A DNA stretch of 64,000 nucleotides from Stieleria maiorica (lineage in GTDB: Bacteria; Planctomycetota; Planctomycetia; Pirellulales; Pirellulaceae), in the NCBI RefSeq assembly GCF_008035925.1, contig NZ_CP036264.1:4090402-4154401 (forward strand), written 5' to 3'. Under the pieces are notes generated by a model. The model ran no database searches and was not told the DNA's origin. It was given only the letters and a program-made list of their open reading frames with translations. Shown here piece by piece: positions 1 to 9,112 of this stretch (the stretch's first letter is position 1; the number at the start of each line of letters is the position of its first letter). The translations under genes were made by a program, and so were the position numbers.

Positions 1-705
1 GACACCGCCACCGGCCGTGACCGGTCGGCCGTCGGCGTAGCGGAACAGCGTTTCATAGAACTTGGGCACGCCGTCCTTGCGAATGCAACTGCTCTCGACC
101 GACTCGGGCATTCCGAACAACACTCGAATCAGATGGGCGTCGTGGACGTGCAAGTCGATCAGCGGTCCGCCGACGCTGGTCGGGTCATAGAAATCGGGAA
201 TCCAATCCGGTGGCGAGATTGTCCGTTTGAAACGCCCGGCGATCGGTTTTCCGAATCGGCCGTCGCGCGCCGCATCGACCAACAGTCCGAATTCGGGCAT
301 GAACGGCAGCACGTGGGCGACCATCACATCACCCGGTGAACCGAGTTGTGCCAGACGTCGCGCATCGGCGGCGGTCAGCGCCAAGGGTTTTTCGCACAAA
401 ACTTTCTTGCCCGCGGCGATCGATTTTTCGATCGCATCGGCATGCAGACTCGGTGGCAAACAAATGTCGATCAAATCAATCGAATCATCCGCCAACATCG
501 CGTCCAACGAGTCGTACACGCCAAGGTCGGAAACGTCGATTTGTTCTCCCGCCGGGCCGAAGTTACCCTTGATGCCCGTCCAATCGCCGTTGCGTTTGGC
601 CTCATTTCGACTGCAAAACGCCACCAAGTCAGCTTGATCACTTTGCTGGTAAGCCAGATAGTGAATCCAGCCCATAAATCCGACGCCAACGATTCCCGCA
701 CGCAT
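1..705 (-). CDS. Gfo/Idh/MocA family oxidoreductase (partial, N-terminal 235 residues)
   Basis: Reading the complement from an ATG at 705 gives an open frame to the window edge, so the C-terminus is missing. The product starts MRAGIVGVGFMGWIHY, a Rossmann fold with the GxGxxG dinucleotide-binding loop. About 115 residues in, VLCEKPLALT carries the EKP motif of this family, and a later stretch (GGPLIDLHVHDAHLI) fits the start of the substrate-binding domain. The family catalyses NAD(P)-dependent oxidation or reduction of sugars and related compounds. No signal peptide is seen, so it is probably cytoplasmic. It is divergent from the PQQ-propeller gene across about 140 bases that must hold both promoters. 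The substrate cannot be told from sequence. Confidence 0.9.
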   Translation of the reverse strand, partial: MRAGIVGVGFMGWIHYLAYQQSDQADLVAFCSRNEAKRNGDWTGIKGNFGPAGEQIDVSDLGVYDSLDAMLADDSIDLIDICLPPSLHADAIEKSIAAGKKVLCEKPLALTAADARRLAQLGSPGDVMVAHVLPFMPEFGLLVDAARDGRFGKPIAGRFKRTISPPDWIPDFYDPTSVGGPLIDLHVHDAHLIRVLFGMPESVESSCIRKDGVPKFYETLFRYADGRPVTAGGGV

Positions 706-846
706 ACGCTCTCTTGTCCTTTTCAAAGTGGATTTCTGGGCCATTGTAGCCTCGAATCGTCGCCAACGAACCGCAGCGATCGATTCGCTACAATGCCGGC
801 GCGTCGAAATCTATCATTGATTCAGTTTCGCTTCCACGGTTCCACC

Positions 847-2169
847 ATGAAACAATTCAACGCACTGACGCACCGTTTCGGCTTGACCGCATCCACATGG
901 CTGATTCTGTCGGCCGCTGTGGTCTGTTTGGTCGTGGTTTCTTCGGCCCGAGCCTGTTTGGCCCAGTCGCCCGACGCAGGGCCTTGGCCGCAATGGCGTG
1001 GCCCCACGTCGGACAACCACGCCGTAGCGGAAGTCACGTTGCCACGTCACTGGGATCTGGGGACGGGAGAGGGCATCGCCTGGAAAACCAAGTTGCCCGG
1101 CCGCGGGCATTCAACACCGATTTTTGTCGGCGACGCCATTTTTTTGACCACGTCGGATGTCGATACCGGGACACAGTCGGTGTTGGAACTCGATGCACAA
1201 TCGGGACAGTTGCGCGAGGAGTTCGTGTTGCACCGTGGCACACTGCCGCGCCGCATCCATCCCAACAATTCGCACGCGTCTCCTTCGATGGCCTATGACG
1301 GCGAACGATTGTTCGCTTCGTTTCACACCGATGATGCCATTGTGCTGACGGCGCTTTCGACCGATGGCACCGAATTGTGGCAGCGGCGGGTCTGTGATTT
1401 CAAGCCGGTTGCCTTTCAATTCGGATACGGTGCCAGCCCGATCATCGAAGATGATCTGGTGATCGTGGCGGCCGAGTACGACGGCCGGGACAGTGGGATC
1501 TACGCCTTCGATCGCGCCAGTGGCAAACCGGCCTGGAAAATCCCACGGCCGGCGAACCTGAATTTTGCCTCCCCGATCGTGACCACGATCACGGGAACGC
1601 GGCAGTTGTTGATCGCCGGTGCGGAGACGTTTTCGGCTTATGACCCGGTGAAAGGCCGGTTGTTGTGGCAGGTGCAAACGACGACCGAAGCGATCTGTGG
1701 GACGGCGGTCTGGGATGACCGTCGCGTGATCGTCAGCGGGGGCAATCCCGAGGCGGGGACGTGGTGCGTGGCCGCCGACGGGACACAGAAACTGCTGTGG
1801 AGCAACCGGGTGATGTGCTACGAGCAATCCCTGTTGGCGATCAAGAATTATCTGTTCGCCGTGGCCGACAACGGCGTGGCGTATTGCTGGCGGACCCAAG
1901 ACGGCAAAGAGATGTGGAAGAAGCGTCTGTTCGGCGGAGGGATCAGCGCGTCGCCGTTGCTGGCCGATGGTCACGTGGTGGTCGCCAGCGAACGTGGCGA
2001 AGTTTTTTTATTCATGGCGTTCCCGGATCGATTCGAGTCGATGGCTACGATCCAGACCGGCGACTCCATTTTCGCCACCCCGGTCGCCGTCGGGAATCGA
2101 CTGTATGTGCGGACCGGAATCAACGAATCCGGCCGCCGCCAGGAGTACCTGATCGCGATCGGGCCGTGA
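847..2169 (+). CDS. Secreted PQQ-like beta-propeller repeat protein
   Basis: 440 residues if translation starts at the ATG at 847. The frame stays open further upstream, but that part reads across the neighbouring promoter region and lacks family-like sequence. Residues 15-38 form a hydrophobic signal segment ending near ARACLAQ. After it comes WPQWRGPTSDN, the usual opening of planctomycete PQQ-binding-like propeller proteins, then repeated blade strands with GxxxWxx motifs (SGKPAWKI, KGRLLWQV, TQKLLWSN, DGKEMWKK). Such proteins resemble the BamB fold and the quinoprotein propeller, but no dehydrogenase active-site residues were identified, so a binding or scaffold role in the periplasm is as likely as catalysis. 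It is transcribed with the next gene 83 bases downstream or separately. Confidence 0.85.
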   Translation: MKQFNALTHRFGLTASTWLILSAAVVCLVVVSSARACLAQSPDAGPWPQWRGPTSDNHAVAEVTLPRHWDLGTGEGIAWKTKLPGRGHSTPIFVGDAIFLTTSDVDTGTQSVLELDAQSGQLREEFVLHRGTLPRRIHPNNSHASPSMAYDGERLFASFHTDDAIVLTALSTDGTELWQRRVCDFKPVAFQFGYGASPIIEDDLVIVAAEYDGRDSGIYAFDRASGKPAWKIPRPANLNFASPIVTTITGTRQLLIAGAETFSAYDPVKGRLLWQVQTTTEAICGTAVWDDRRVIVSGGNPEAGTWCVAADGTQKLLWSNRVMCYEQSLLAIKNYLFAVADNGVAYCWRTQDGKEMWKKRLFGGGISASPLLADGHVVVASERGEVFLFMAFPDRFESMATIQTGDSIFATPVAVGNRLYVRTGINESGRRQEYLIAIGP

Positions 2170-2252
2170 TCGATGGTCGCAGCGATCATCGGTCGTTAAA
2201 GTGACGCGATCCGATTCGCTCGAACACGCCACATTCTCTCTCTGATAGACCG

Positions 2253-2861
2253 ATGAAATTTCTTTGCTTTAGTGATCTTCACCGAAATCAAGAGGCGGCG
2301 CGCAATCTTGTGCGGCTTGCCGATGACGTCGACGTTGTGATCGGGGCGGGGGATTTTGCCAATCGCCACGAAGGCCTGGCCGACACGTTGGACATTCTGG
2401 CCGACATCGACAAGCCCTCCATCCTGGTGCCCGGCAACGGAGAAACCGTGGATGAATTGCGGGCCGCGACGGCGGGGTGGAAATCCGCATCCGTGTTGCA
2501 CGGCGAGGGGTGTGAGCACGCCGGAGTGCCATTCTGGGGCGTCGGCGGCGGCATCCCGGTGACTCCCTTCGGCGACTGGTCGTATGACTTTGATGAAACG
2601 CAGGCCACGGAATTGCTTGGGGGGTGCCCGGAGGATGGTGTGCTGGTCGTGCACTCGCCGCCCTTGGATACAGTCGACCGCGACAGCGGCCGGCGGGTCC
2701 GTGGCAGCGAATCGATTCGCGAGTGTGTGCTCGCCAAGCGGCCGCGACTAGTCGTCTGCGGTCACATCCATGACGACTGGGAAAAACAAGTCACGCTCGA
2801 ATCCAGCTTGGTGCTCAACGCCGGCCCGCGCGGCGTGGTCGTCGAGATCGACTTTGGTTGA
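2253..2861 (+). CDS. Metallophosphoesterase family protein
   Basis: 202 residues. The calcineurin-like metal-binding motifs occur in order: SDLH at residues 7-10, GDF near 33, GNGE (in place of GNHE) near 65, VHSPP near 133 and GHIH near 166. The asparagine-glycine change in the third motif is common in small members of the family. These enzymes use two metal ions to hydrolyse phosphomonoesters or phosphodiesters. There is no signal peptide, so it is cytoplasmic. It ends two bases before the stop of the convergent secreted protein gene. Substrate unknown. Confidence 0.85.
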   Translation: MKFLCFSDLHRNQEAARNLVRLADDVDVVIGAGDFANRHEGLADTLDILADIDKPSILVPGNGETVDELRAATAGWKSASVLHGEGCEHAGVPFWGVGGGIPVTPFGDWSYDFDETQATELLGGCPEDGVLVVHSPPLDTVDRDSGRRVRGSESIRECVLAKRPRLVVCGHIHDDWEKQVTLESSLVLNAGPRGVVVEIDFG

Positions 2862-2863
2862 CG

Positions 2864-3403
2864 TTATTGCCAGATCCTGTCGGTCGTCGATGCGTGGGGC
2901 AGCGGGCCGGTAGCGACCGGATTCGCCGTCACGTTTGGCCGCGTCGTCGTGTTGGGCAGGACGTTGGGCGGGGGCAGGGTTTGGGTGGTCGCCAGACGGC
3001 CGGGTGAATTGGAGATCGGATCGGCGGTCCAAATCGAGACCTGTTTTTGGGACCCGGCGGATGCTTCAGCCGCCGGAATGGGAGGCGGCGTCACTGCCGG
3101 TGCTGGTACAGGAGCGACGGGCTGCGGAACCGAATGCTGCAACCGCTGGGGCGATGGGGCCGGAACGTACTTCGTCGCCGCGGGGCGTCGGTGGTAGTGT
3201 CGGTACCCGGTCGATTTCTTGGTCGAATTGCGGCTGAAATTTGCGTTCTTGTTGCTCGTGTAGAACAGCCCCAACTTCTTGTTGATCGGTTTGGCCCATC
3301 CCCATCCGCTGTTCCCGCCGGCGACCGCCTGCTGCTCGGGCAAGAAGACGGCTGCCAGGGTGGTGATGACAACGATCAGCGAAGCGAAAAAGCGGCGATT
3401 CAT
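2864..3403 (-). CDS. Small secreted proline-rich protein of unknown function
   Basis: 179 residues from the ATG at 3403, chosen because the residues that follow (MNRRFFASLIVVITTLAAVF) are a clear Sec signal peptide; an in-frame start 27 bases further upstream would put nine extra residues in front of it. The mature part is GNSGWGWAKPINKKLGLFYT, followed by a tyrosine/histidine-rich patch and then a long proline-, alanine- and threonine-rich tail without secondary-structure signals. No domain is recognised. It probably acts in the periplasm or at the cell surface. It converges on the metallophosphoesterase with only two bases between the stop codons. Confidence 0.7.
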   Translation of the reverse strand: MNRRFFASLIVVITTLAAVFLPEQQAVAGGNSGWGWAKPINKKLGLFYTSNKNANFSRNSTKKSTGYRHYHRRPAATKYVPAPSPQRLQHSVPQPVAPVPAPAVTPPPIPAAEASAGSQKQVSIWTADPISNSPGRLATTQTLPPPNVLPNTTTRPNVTANPVATGPLPHASTTDRIWQ

Positions 3404-3570
3404 GACAGTCTTGCTCTTCAATGGAGGCATCCAATGGATTGCAGGAGCGGCATCGACCGCGGGCCTGCTAATCCGCCAAGCGGACCAATCCCCAACATGT
3501 TACGGAATGGCCCCGAAAAAGGAAAAAACGCTTTCCCGCCTCTTCCGTCACCCAATACGCCCCGCTCCAT

Positions 3571-3652
3571 CGTTTTGCCCCCATTGTTTTGCCCCTGTCC
3601 GTCATCCGCGCACCATTCTGCCATCCATCATTCTGCCCTGTATCATTCTGCC
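3571..3652. repeat. 15-base periodic tandem repeat in intergenic region
   Basis: The 381 bases from 3404 to 3784 contain no gene. Inside, CATTCTGCC occurs at 3614, 3629 and 3644, exactly 15 bases apart, and two related copies (CGTTTTGCC at 3571, TGTTTTGCC at 3585) precede them with a degenerate unit between. The stretch lies between the secreted-protein gene and ssrA. It may be a simple repeat that grew by slippage or a set of protein-binding sites; nothing in the sequence decides this. Confidence 0.6.
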
Positions 3653-3784
3653 AATCCCTTGCCCGCCCCCCCTCTCTCGTTAAGATAGGGTGAACCCGGG
3701 AAGTGATTGCGTGTCACTTTCCACGCATCGATTGCCTTCGACCCGTCGCGTGTAGCGTGCAGTCTGTTGGAATCGACCAGTCAG

Positions 3785-4153
<369 letters not shown>

Positions 4154-4160
4154 TCACAAA

Positions 4161-4196
4161 CAGCCACTTGCAAATGACGCAAGTGGCTGTTTTTAT
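4161..4196 (+). terminator. Rho-independent terminator of ssrA (element-borne copy)
   Basis: CAGCCACTTGC pairs with GCAAGTGGCTG around a seven-base loop, and TTTTTATTTG follows. It sits beyond the attL core, so by the usual logic it came with the element and replaces the chromosomal terminator now found at 44646-44679. Confidence 0.85.
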
Positions 4197-4257
4197 TTGT
4201 GGTTACGGAAATATCCTGTCCCAAAATGCTTGTCCCACACCCCCGTTTTGACCCAAT

Positions 4258-4338
4258 AGTCCGACTCGTAGTCCGATAAATAGTCCGATTCGAGCCTTTT
4301 CTAAGTCCGATTTCATCCGTATTCTGGGGAATCGGACT
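4258..4338. repeat. AGTCCGA repeats inside left end (likely recombinase arm sites)
   Basis: AGTCCGA occurs at 4258, 4270, 4282 and 4304 on the plus strand and in inverted form (TCGGACT) at 4332. The first three are spaced 12 bases apart, about one helical turn, which suits cooperative protein binding. The same heptamer occurs three times inside the right end. The repeats lie directly upstream of the integrase gene, so the binding protein could also control that gene. Confidence 0.75.
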
Positions 4339-4376
4339 ATGACTCCACTATCGTTGGGACGGATGGGAAAGCGGAA

Positions 4377-6203
4377 ATGGCAGCGCGGACGGCTCGGCTC
4401 TCGAAGCCAGACAAACAGGGTCAATACGCTCGACAGCTGGGCTGGAAACTCAACAGCAAGGGAACACGAGTCCAACACAAGTTCCGCCTCGGGACCGACA
4501 AGCGTGAAGCAGAGCGACGCGACGACCGCCTCCGCCAGTTGTGGGAGAAGATTGATGGCGACGCTCCTGAAGGCACGGCATTGTGGGATGAAGTCACCTT
4601 GGAGATCGGCAAGCAGTTGGCCAGGGGAGCTGACAAGGTCCACCTTGTTCCGGTCCCAGATGACGAAGCTCCAACAAGTTACGCGACCCGGCTTCAGCGA
4701 ATCCAGAATCGTTTCAGCTTCCTGCGCTTCGTCCCCACTGACGAGAAGCGGTACACGATCGGAATCGGCGACAACGCGATCGACATGCGTCAGGTCGTCC
4801 TCGTAGACAACCCCTATGAAGACTACTGGCGGAAGCATGACGTGTTTGCGGCTCCGCCGCTGAAAGCAAACATCGGCGACGTGACTGTTGGCAAGGGCGA
4901 CCTGCTGGACTCGATGATCAATCCGCCTTACCGCAGGATGACGGATGACGGGAAGACGCTGCATCAGGCTTTCGAGGCGTATGAGGATTGGATCAAGCAG
5001 CATTATTTCGATGACGAGACTCAGACGCTGTCCGAGTATGCCCACACGAAGCTCGGGCAGATTGACTCCCTGAAAGATCGGCATGAGGATGTCCCTCTTG
5101 CTGAGATTGACTACGACTACATCGAAAAGATGTACCGCTTCTGGCGGCAACGCCCGATGAAGCGGACGAAGAAAGGCCAAAATGAACAGCGAATGAGCGC
5201 CTCCTCGGTTCGCCATTACGTGGGAGAATTACACAGGTTCTTCAAATGGTTGCATCGCTCGAAAGACTTTGCCTGGCGGAAGCCTGAAGACATCGACGAC
5301 ATTGACCGCAGTACCCCGCTCGACACAGAGACGGTCAAGAAACGGATTCGCAAGGTCGACACGTTTCAGCTCGATGAACTGTGTTTGCTCAATCGTTATG
5401 CCACGCCTACCGAGCGCCTCTATCTGATGCTCGGCCTGAACTGCGGATTCGGGACCAAGGAGATCGCCACCTTGACGATCGGCGAAATCTTCCTGCATCA
5501 GGCTCTGCCAGCAGATGAGCAAGAGGTCTTTGGCTTTCACTCGACAGACGACGATTCATTCGTATCACTGGTCCGCAACAAGACCACGATTGTCGGGAAG
5601 TATTTACTGTTCGGGCAGACCGTGAAGTTGCTGGAATGGGTCATGGCGCGTCGACTAAAGCAGAGGAACCCCAGTCCCGACCAGCCCGCAATACTCAACA
5701 GCAAGGGAATGCCGCTGGACCAGAGAAGCGCCAACGGAAATCCGTCTCGCCAAATTCCCAACACATTCTCGCGTCTGCACAAGCGGATCATCGACGATGG
5801 AAACGAAATCACGAAGCTGCCCTTCAAACACCTCAGAAAGACGGCGGGAGACCTGATCCGGCGGTTCTCCGATGGCGAGGTGGCTGGCGTGTTTCTGTTG
5901 CACGGCAGCCCTGTGACCACCGATAAACTGTCCGACGTCTACACCAACAGACCGTTTGGCAAGGTTTACGATGCGATTCGACGAGTTGAGGAATACCTGC
6001 AACCAGTCTTTGAGGAGGCCAGTGACGATCCGACCCTGGAGCAACCCCAGGCTTACACGAGCCGCAAATCAGTTGATCGTATCGCCGAGATGACGAAGGA
6101 AGGAAAGACCGTCAGAGAGATCGCGGAGGCAATCGGAAAGTCACGAATGACGGTCCACCGCCACATCCAAAAGTTGCGGGAACGGGGATTGCTCGACGCA
6201 TAG
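4377..6203 (+). CDS. Tyrosine-recombinase-like integrase with C-terminal HTH
   Basis: 608 residues from the ATG at 4377. The C-terminal half has the recombinase pattern: LYLMLGLNCGFGTKEIATL (helices before the first strand), VRNKTT, HLRKTAGDL near residue 484, a histidine in LLHGS near 504, and DVYTNR near 519 carrying the presumed nucleophilic tyrosine. The first catalytic arginine, expected in a GxRxxE motif, is replaced by glycine in GFGTKE, and the histidine two residues ahead of the LR pair is a lysine. Residues 565-605 form a separate helix-turn-helix (VREIAEAIGKSRMTVHRHIQ). Its position next to attL makes it the likely enzyme of integration at ssrA. The N-terminal half presumably binds arm and core DNA. 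The missing arginine may be a family trait, not inactivation. Confidence 0.8.
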   Translation: MAARTARLSKPDKQGQYARQLGWKLNSKGTRVQHKFRLGTDKREAERRDDRLRQLWEKIDGDAPEGTALWDEVTLEIGKQLARGADKVHLVPVPDDEAPTSYATRLQRIQNRFSFLRFVPTDEKRYTIGIGDNAIDMRQVVLVDNPYEDYWRKHDVFAAPPLKANIGDVTVGKGDLLDSMINPPYRRMTDDGKTLHQAFEAYEDWIKQHYFDDETQTLSEYAHTKLGQIDSLKDRHEDVPLAEIDYDYIEKMYRFWRQRPMKRTKKGQNEQRMSASSVRHYVGELHRFFKWLHRSKDFAWRKPEDIDDIDRSTPLDTETVKKRIRKVDTFQLDELCLLNRYATPTERLYLMLGLNCGFGTKEIATLTIGEIFLHQALPADEQEVFGFHSTDDDSFVSLVRNKTTIVGKYLLFGQTVKLLEWVMARRLKQRNPSPDQPAILNSKGMPLDQRSANGNPSRQIPNTFSRLHKRIIDDGNEITKLPFKHLRKTAGDLIRRFSDGEVAGVFLLHGSPVTTDKLSDVYTNRPFGKVYDAIRRVEEYLQPVFEEASDDPTLEQPQAYTSRKSVDRIAEMTKEGKTVREIAEAIGKSRMTVHRHIQKLRERGLLDA

Positions 6204-6325
6204 AGTTGTATCTTTTCCGGCAGCGTCGGATCGTACCTCAGTAAATCCAGACGCGAGCGGAAGGATGATGCTGGCAGGCCGTGGATTGCCCGAACTGCAT
6301 ATTCGCATCGAGGACGCCCAATCTT

Positions 6326-6997
6326 CTATTCCATGTCAGGTTCCTCATCACACATGGCTTCCCATTCAAGCTGCTCTTGAAGTGCCACATCGTCGTCAAT
6401 CTCAAACTCAATTCTTTGACGACAGACTGGGCGTCGCGAGCGAGCTTCGTGCTCATCTTTGATACGATCCCAGATCGCCTGTACGTCCGAACCTTCCATC
6501 GTCCCGTTTGTCGACAGATGTCGTGTGACCGGACCGATGTATTCTTGCCAGCTTGGCAAACTGATATATCGCTCTCCAAGAGCAATCTGCCGGTCCAAAT
6601 AGGCGACTCGCTCTGTCTCATCGTGGTGAAGAAATCCGGCCGCTGTCCATGCTTGACGCCAGTCGTGCTCGTGTTCCTTGATCGCAGATACTGTGCAGGG
6701 CCGACCTCGATGAAAAAGTTCCAGGATCGGTCCAGCCAAGGCTAAGTGGCACAGGTTTTCCATCAATCGAGTGTGTGGGAACGTGCCAGGTGGATACTGC
6801 AACTCAGGCATACGGATCATGGTCCACTCGTCGAGCCGCTGTACCCGCGGACTGATGCGGGACAGATCGGCGACTGAGAATCCATTGACCGACAGCAGTT
6901 CAATGGGAAACCCTGCGTTCATCGCAAGCAGAGCGTGGCCACTGATGTGATAGATGCGATCTTCGGTAATCTCTTTCGAGGCGGTTGTCGTGGCCAT
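6326..6997 (-). CDS. Hypothetical protein with degenerate M41-like protease signature
   Basis: 223 residues, start ATG at 6997. It is convergent with the integrase. Residues 15-40 read IYHISGHALLAMNAGFPIELLSVNG, which lines up with the HEAGHALVA metal-binding helix and following strand of FtsH/M41 peptidases but has the glutamate replaced (HISGH). A second helix, ENLCHLALAGPILELF, is placed like the later metal-ligand helix of that fold. The C-terminus is acidic with a charged helical region. The resemblance is my inference from motif layout; if right, the protein has lost the catalytic glutamate and may bind, not cut. Otherwise the function is unknown. Confidence 0.6.
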   Translation of the reverse strand: MATTTASKEITEDRIYHISGHALLAMNAGFPIELLSVNGFSVADLSRISPRVQRLDEWTMIRMPELQYPPGTFPHTRLMENLCHLALAGPILELFHRGRPCTVSAIKEHEHDWRQAWTAAGFLHHDETERVAYLDRQIALGERYISLPSWQEYIGPVTRHLSTNGTMEGSDVQAIWDRIKDEHEARSRRPVCRQRIEFEIDDDVALQEQLEWEAMCDEEPDME

Positions 6998-7010
6998 AAT
7001 CTCGCATTAT

Positions 7011-7043
7011 CGACCGACCGACTCGTCTTGAATCGGCCGGTCG
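7011..7043. promoter_or_regulatory. Inverted repeat upstream of the 6997 gene
   Basis: CGACCGACCGA at 7011-7021 and TCGGCCGGTCG at 7033-7043 form an 11-base inverted repeat with one mismatch. It starts 14 bases upstream of the ATG at 6997, so it could be an operator or leader hairpin. The rest of the 6998-7379 interval shows no gene or other structure I can support. Confidence 0.45.
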
Positions 7044-7379
7044 TGAAACGGTGGGCGCGCCCTACTGGCGTCTCAGGCGAGGACCCGGTCATGAGCCCCT
7101 CTTGGTCAGGTATTGAAGTGGTAGCACCGGATTCGGTGTAGCAACTTCTGCTGGGCTGGGATCGAAAAGCCGTCTTTCTCCTGCTCATCAGACGAGACAC
7201 GAGCGTACATCACGGCCGTTGAGTGATTGGGTGAGCACTGACGACGCACTGCATTGGCTCGTTTCTGTCGATGAAAATTATTCTACCCGTTTGAGGCGGA
7301 AATGTCTTTTTTGAGGTCATGCCAAGCAGCGTTTTGTCATCTCAATTCAACCGGAAGAATGCCAACTTCAACACGCAGG

Positions 7380-8189
7380 CTATGCACTCTTGGTATTGCC
7401 TCGTCCACCTGATCCGAGTGGGATCAAGGTTCTGATCTTGCCAATAGAGACGAGAACGTCATTGGGAACACTTTCGCTCCCCGGCAACTGAATCGGCGTT
7501 AGCAGGTCGCCGCACTTCAATGTTGCCGTCTCCCAGCCGGGGATCGCCTGAATGAACTTGTTCAGATCGTTCGCGTTCTCGGTGAACTTCTCAAAGTCGA
7601 GTGTGAGTGAAACGAACTCGTGAATCATCAATATGCCGTGGGTGGCGTCCGTCGTTTTTGCCAGCTTGGCAGTTGCTGCCAACGCATGAAACAGTTGGTA
7701 TCGTAGAGGCTTGATCTCATCATCCACGGAGTGCCCGACGATTCCGCAAGAGAGTCTCTCGACTCGCGTCGGGATATTGCTACCACGGTCAATCGGCGCA
7801 TCGTCCAGTTGTTTCTGCACGGTTGGTCCCAAAGACTCATCTGCCTTGGCTTCGACGGTGACAGCCACTCGGTGTCCGGCTGAGGCGGTTCCCCATAGTG
7901 CGAGGTCAGCATTTCGCTTGCCGCCCCGGAACTCATCGAATCCAATCTCCATCTCAGCAACCGCCTGTTCGATTGTCAGGCCACGAGTTGCCGGATCCCT
8001 GTCCAATGCCTCTTTGAGTTCATGGGGACACTCCATACTGCCAGAGTCGCACCATGCTCTGGCAAGTTCTTTAGCACTCCGGTAATCCTTCCACTGAGCA
8101 GCTCCCCCGGCTGGTGGTGCATTCTCAAACCAGGACTGCAAGTCGACAATCGACGCCCCTTGCTCTGTTTTTCCTGTCACGTGAATCAT
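7380..8189 (-). CDS. Restriction-endonuclease-like protein (putative PD-(D/E)XK fold)
   Basis: 269 residues. The start ATG overlaps the stop of the upstream GIY-YIG gene (ATGA), so the two are translationally coupled. Residues 85-120 contain FDEFRGGKRNADLALWG, about 15 residues and then VTVEAKADESLG; the aspartate and the E-x-K pair are spaced as in PD-(D/E)XK nucleases. No other domain is recognised. It is the last gene of the minus-strand defence block. Together with the coupled GIY-YIG gene it could be a two-gene nuclease module that acts with the methyltransferase upstream or independently. Fold assignment is inference. Confidence 0.7.
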   Translation of the reverse strand: MIHVTGKTEQGASIVDLQSWFENAPPAGGAAQWKDYRSAKELARAWCDSGSMECPHELKEALDRDPATRGLTIEQAVAEMEIGFDEFRGGKRNADLALWGTASAGHRVAVTVEAKADESLGPTVQKQLDDAPIDRGSNIPTRVERLSCGIVGHSVDDEIKPLRYQLFHALAATAKLAKTTDATHGILMIHEFVSLTLDFEKFTENANDLNKFIQAIPGWETATLKCGDLLTPIQLPGSESVPNDVLVSIGKIRTLIPLGSGGRGNTKSA

Positions 8190-9112
8190 TCGAGATCACC
8201 GTCCCCGTTGCTGAGTTCTCCGAGCTTTTGCTCGTGCCATTCCTGATATGTTTGGCCGGTTGCCTCAAGTTTCCATGAGATGCGGCCGTTGATGTTTCCG
8301 GCATTGACGATCGCGCCACCGGCACTTGGACTGCTGAATCCGACATCCTCGGTGAAAATGAAATACTCCGATTCATGGCTATCGGCGAGCTTGCCGTCAT
8401 TCAGTAGTTGCTCCCGCAACGCCTTGTAGGAAGTCCAAGATTTTGGTCCCTCTTTCCGAGCTTTCGATCCCTTCAACACAACGAACTCACCACCAATCTC
8501 ACGAGCCTTCGCAGTCGCTCCCATCACGGTCAGTGAGAATGTCGGAGATTCGACTTCAATCAGATCGGTCGTATCAGCCGCTGATGGCTTCGGTTGTAGA
8601 AAACCGAAGCTCAGGACTGGAAACACCATCTGAACCTGTTCCAGAAAGTATTCCATGTCCGCAACATCGGGCTCGGGTAGAGGCGGCAACGGCGGTGCGG
8701 TGCCGTTCATCACATTTGCCCGACCAGCCTGATGAGCCATTTGAATGACACGGCTTTCAAGGTACCGCCCGTGCGACTTGGTAAGGTTTTGATCCTTGCT
8801 GATAACCAGAACGACTCGATTCCAGAAATCCTTGGTTTCATCCTTGTCGTGGTTCAACAGCCGATTCCAAACACTGTCGCCTTCACCAATGTAGACGCAT
8901 TCCTTGTTGGGCGCATCAGGATCGGGGCCGACCAGGCAATACACACCCGTCCGCTTGGACTCCTCACGTTTGGCTAAGGCTGAGAGTTGTGAACGCGGAG
9001 CGACGACAATCTTGCCCGTCCAGTTGATAATCTCGGCCGTCAGCACACCCGTGGGTACACTGTCAACCAGGTAGATGCGGATTTGTCGTCCTTTCACAGC
9101 CAATCCCTTCAC
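8186..9112 (-). CDS. GIY-YIG nuclease-like protein with DUF4357 domain
   Basis: 308 residues. Residues 55-80 (TGVYCLVGP followed by ECVYIGEGDSVWNRL) carry the two GIY-YIG signature strands as GVY and VYIG, with the arginine of the catalytic helix in WNRLLNH. The C-terminal part from about residue 185 (SFSLTVMGATAKAREIGGEFVVLKGS, then the closing SWKLEATGQTYQEW) matches the DUF4357 family, often found at the end of such nucleases. The gene shares ATGA with the PD-(D/E)XK-like gene downstream and lies 189 bases after the reverse transcriptase stop. The likely role is DNA cleavage in defence; the target is unknown. Confidence 0.8.
   Translation of the reverse strand: MKGLAVKGRQIRIYLVDSVPTGVLTAEIINWTGKIVVAPRSQLSALAKREESKRTGVYCLVGPDPDAPNKECVYIGEGDSVWNRLLNHDKDETKDFWNRVVLVISKDQNLTKSHGRYLESRVIQMAHQAGRANVMNGTAPPLPPLPEPDVADMEYFLEQVQMVFPVLSFGFLQPKPSAADTTDLIEVESPTFSLTVMGATAKAREIGGEFVVLKGSKARKEGPKSWTSYKALREQLLNDGKLADSHESEYFIFTEDVGFSSPSAGGAIVNAGNINGRISWKLEATGQTYQEWHEQKLGELSNGDGDLE

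Noticed and set aside
346-846. N-terminal extension of the PQQ-propeller frame (open from 346)
   Set aside because: It runs opposite to the oxidoreductase gene and has no family-like residues; the signal peptide begins at the ATG at 847.
4203-5216. 337-residue minus-strand frame inside the integrase
   Set aside because: Antisense shadow of a gene with recognisable recombinase motifs.
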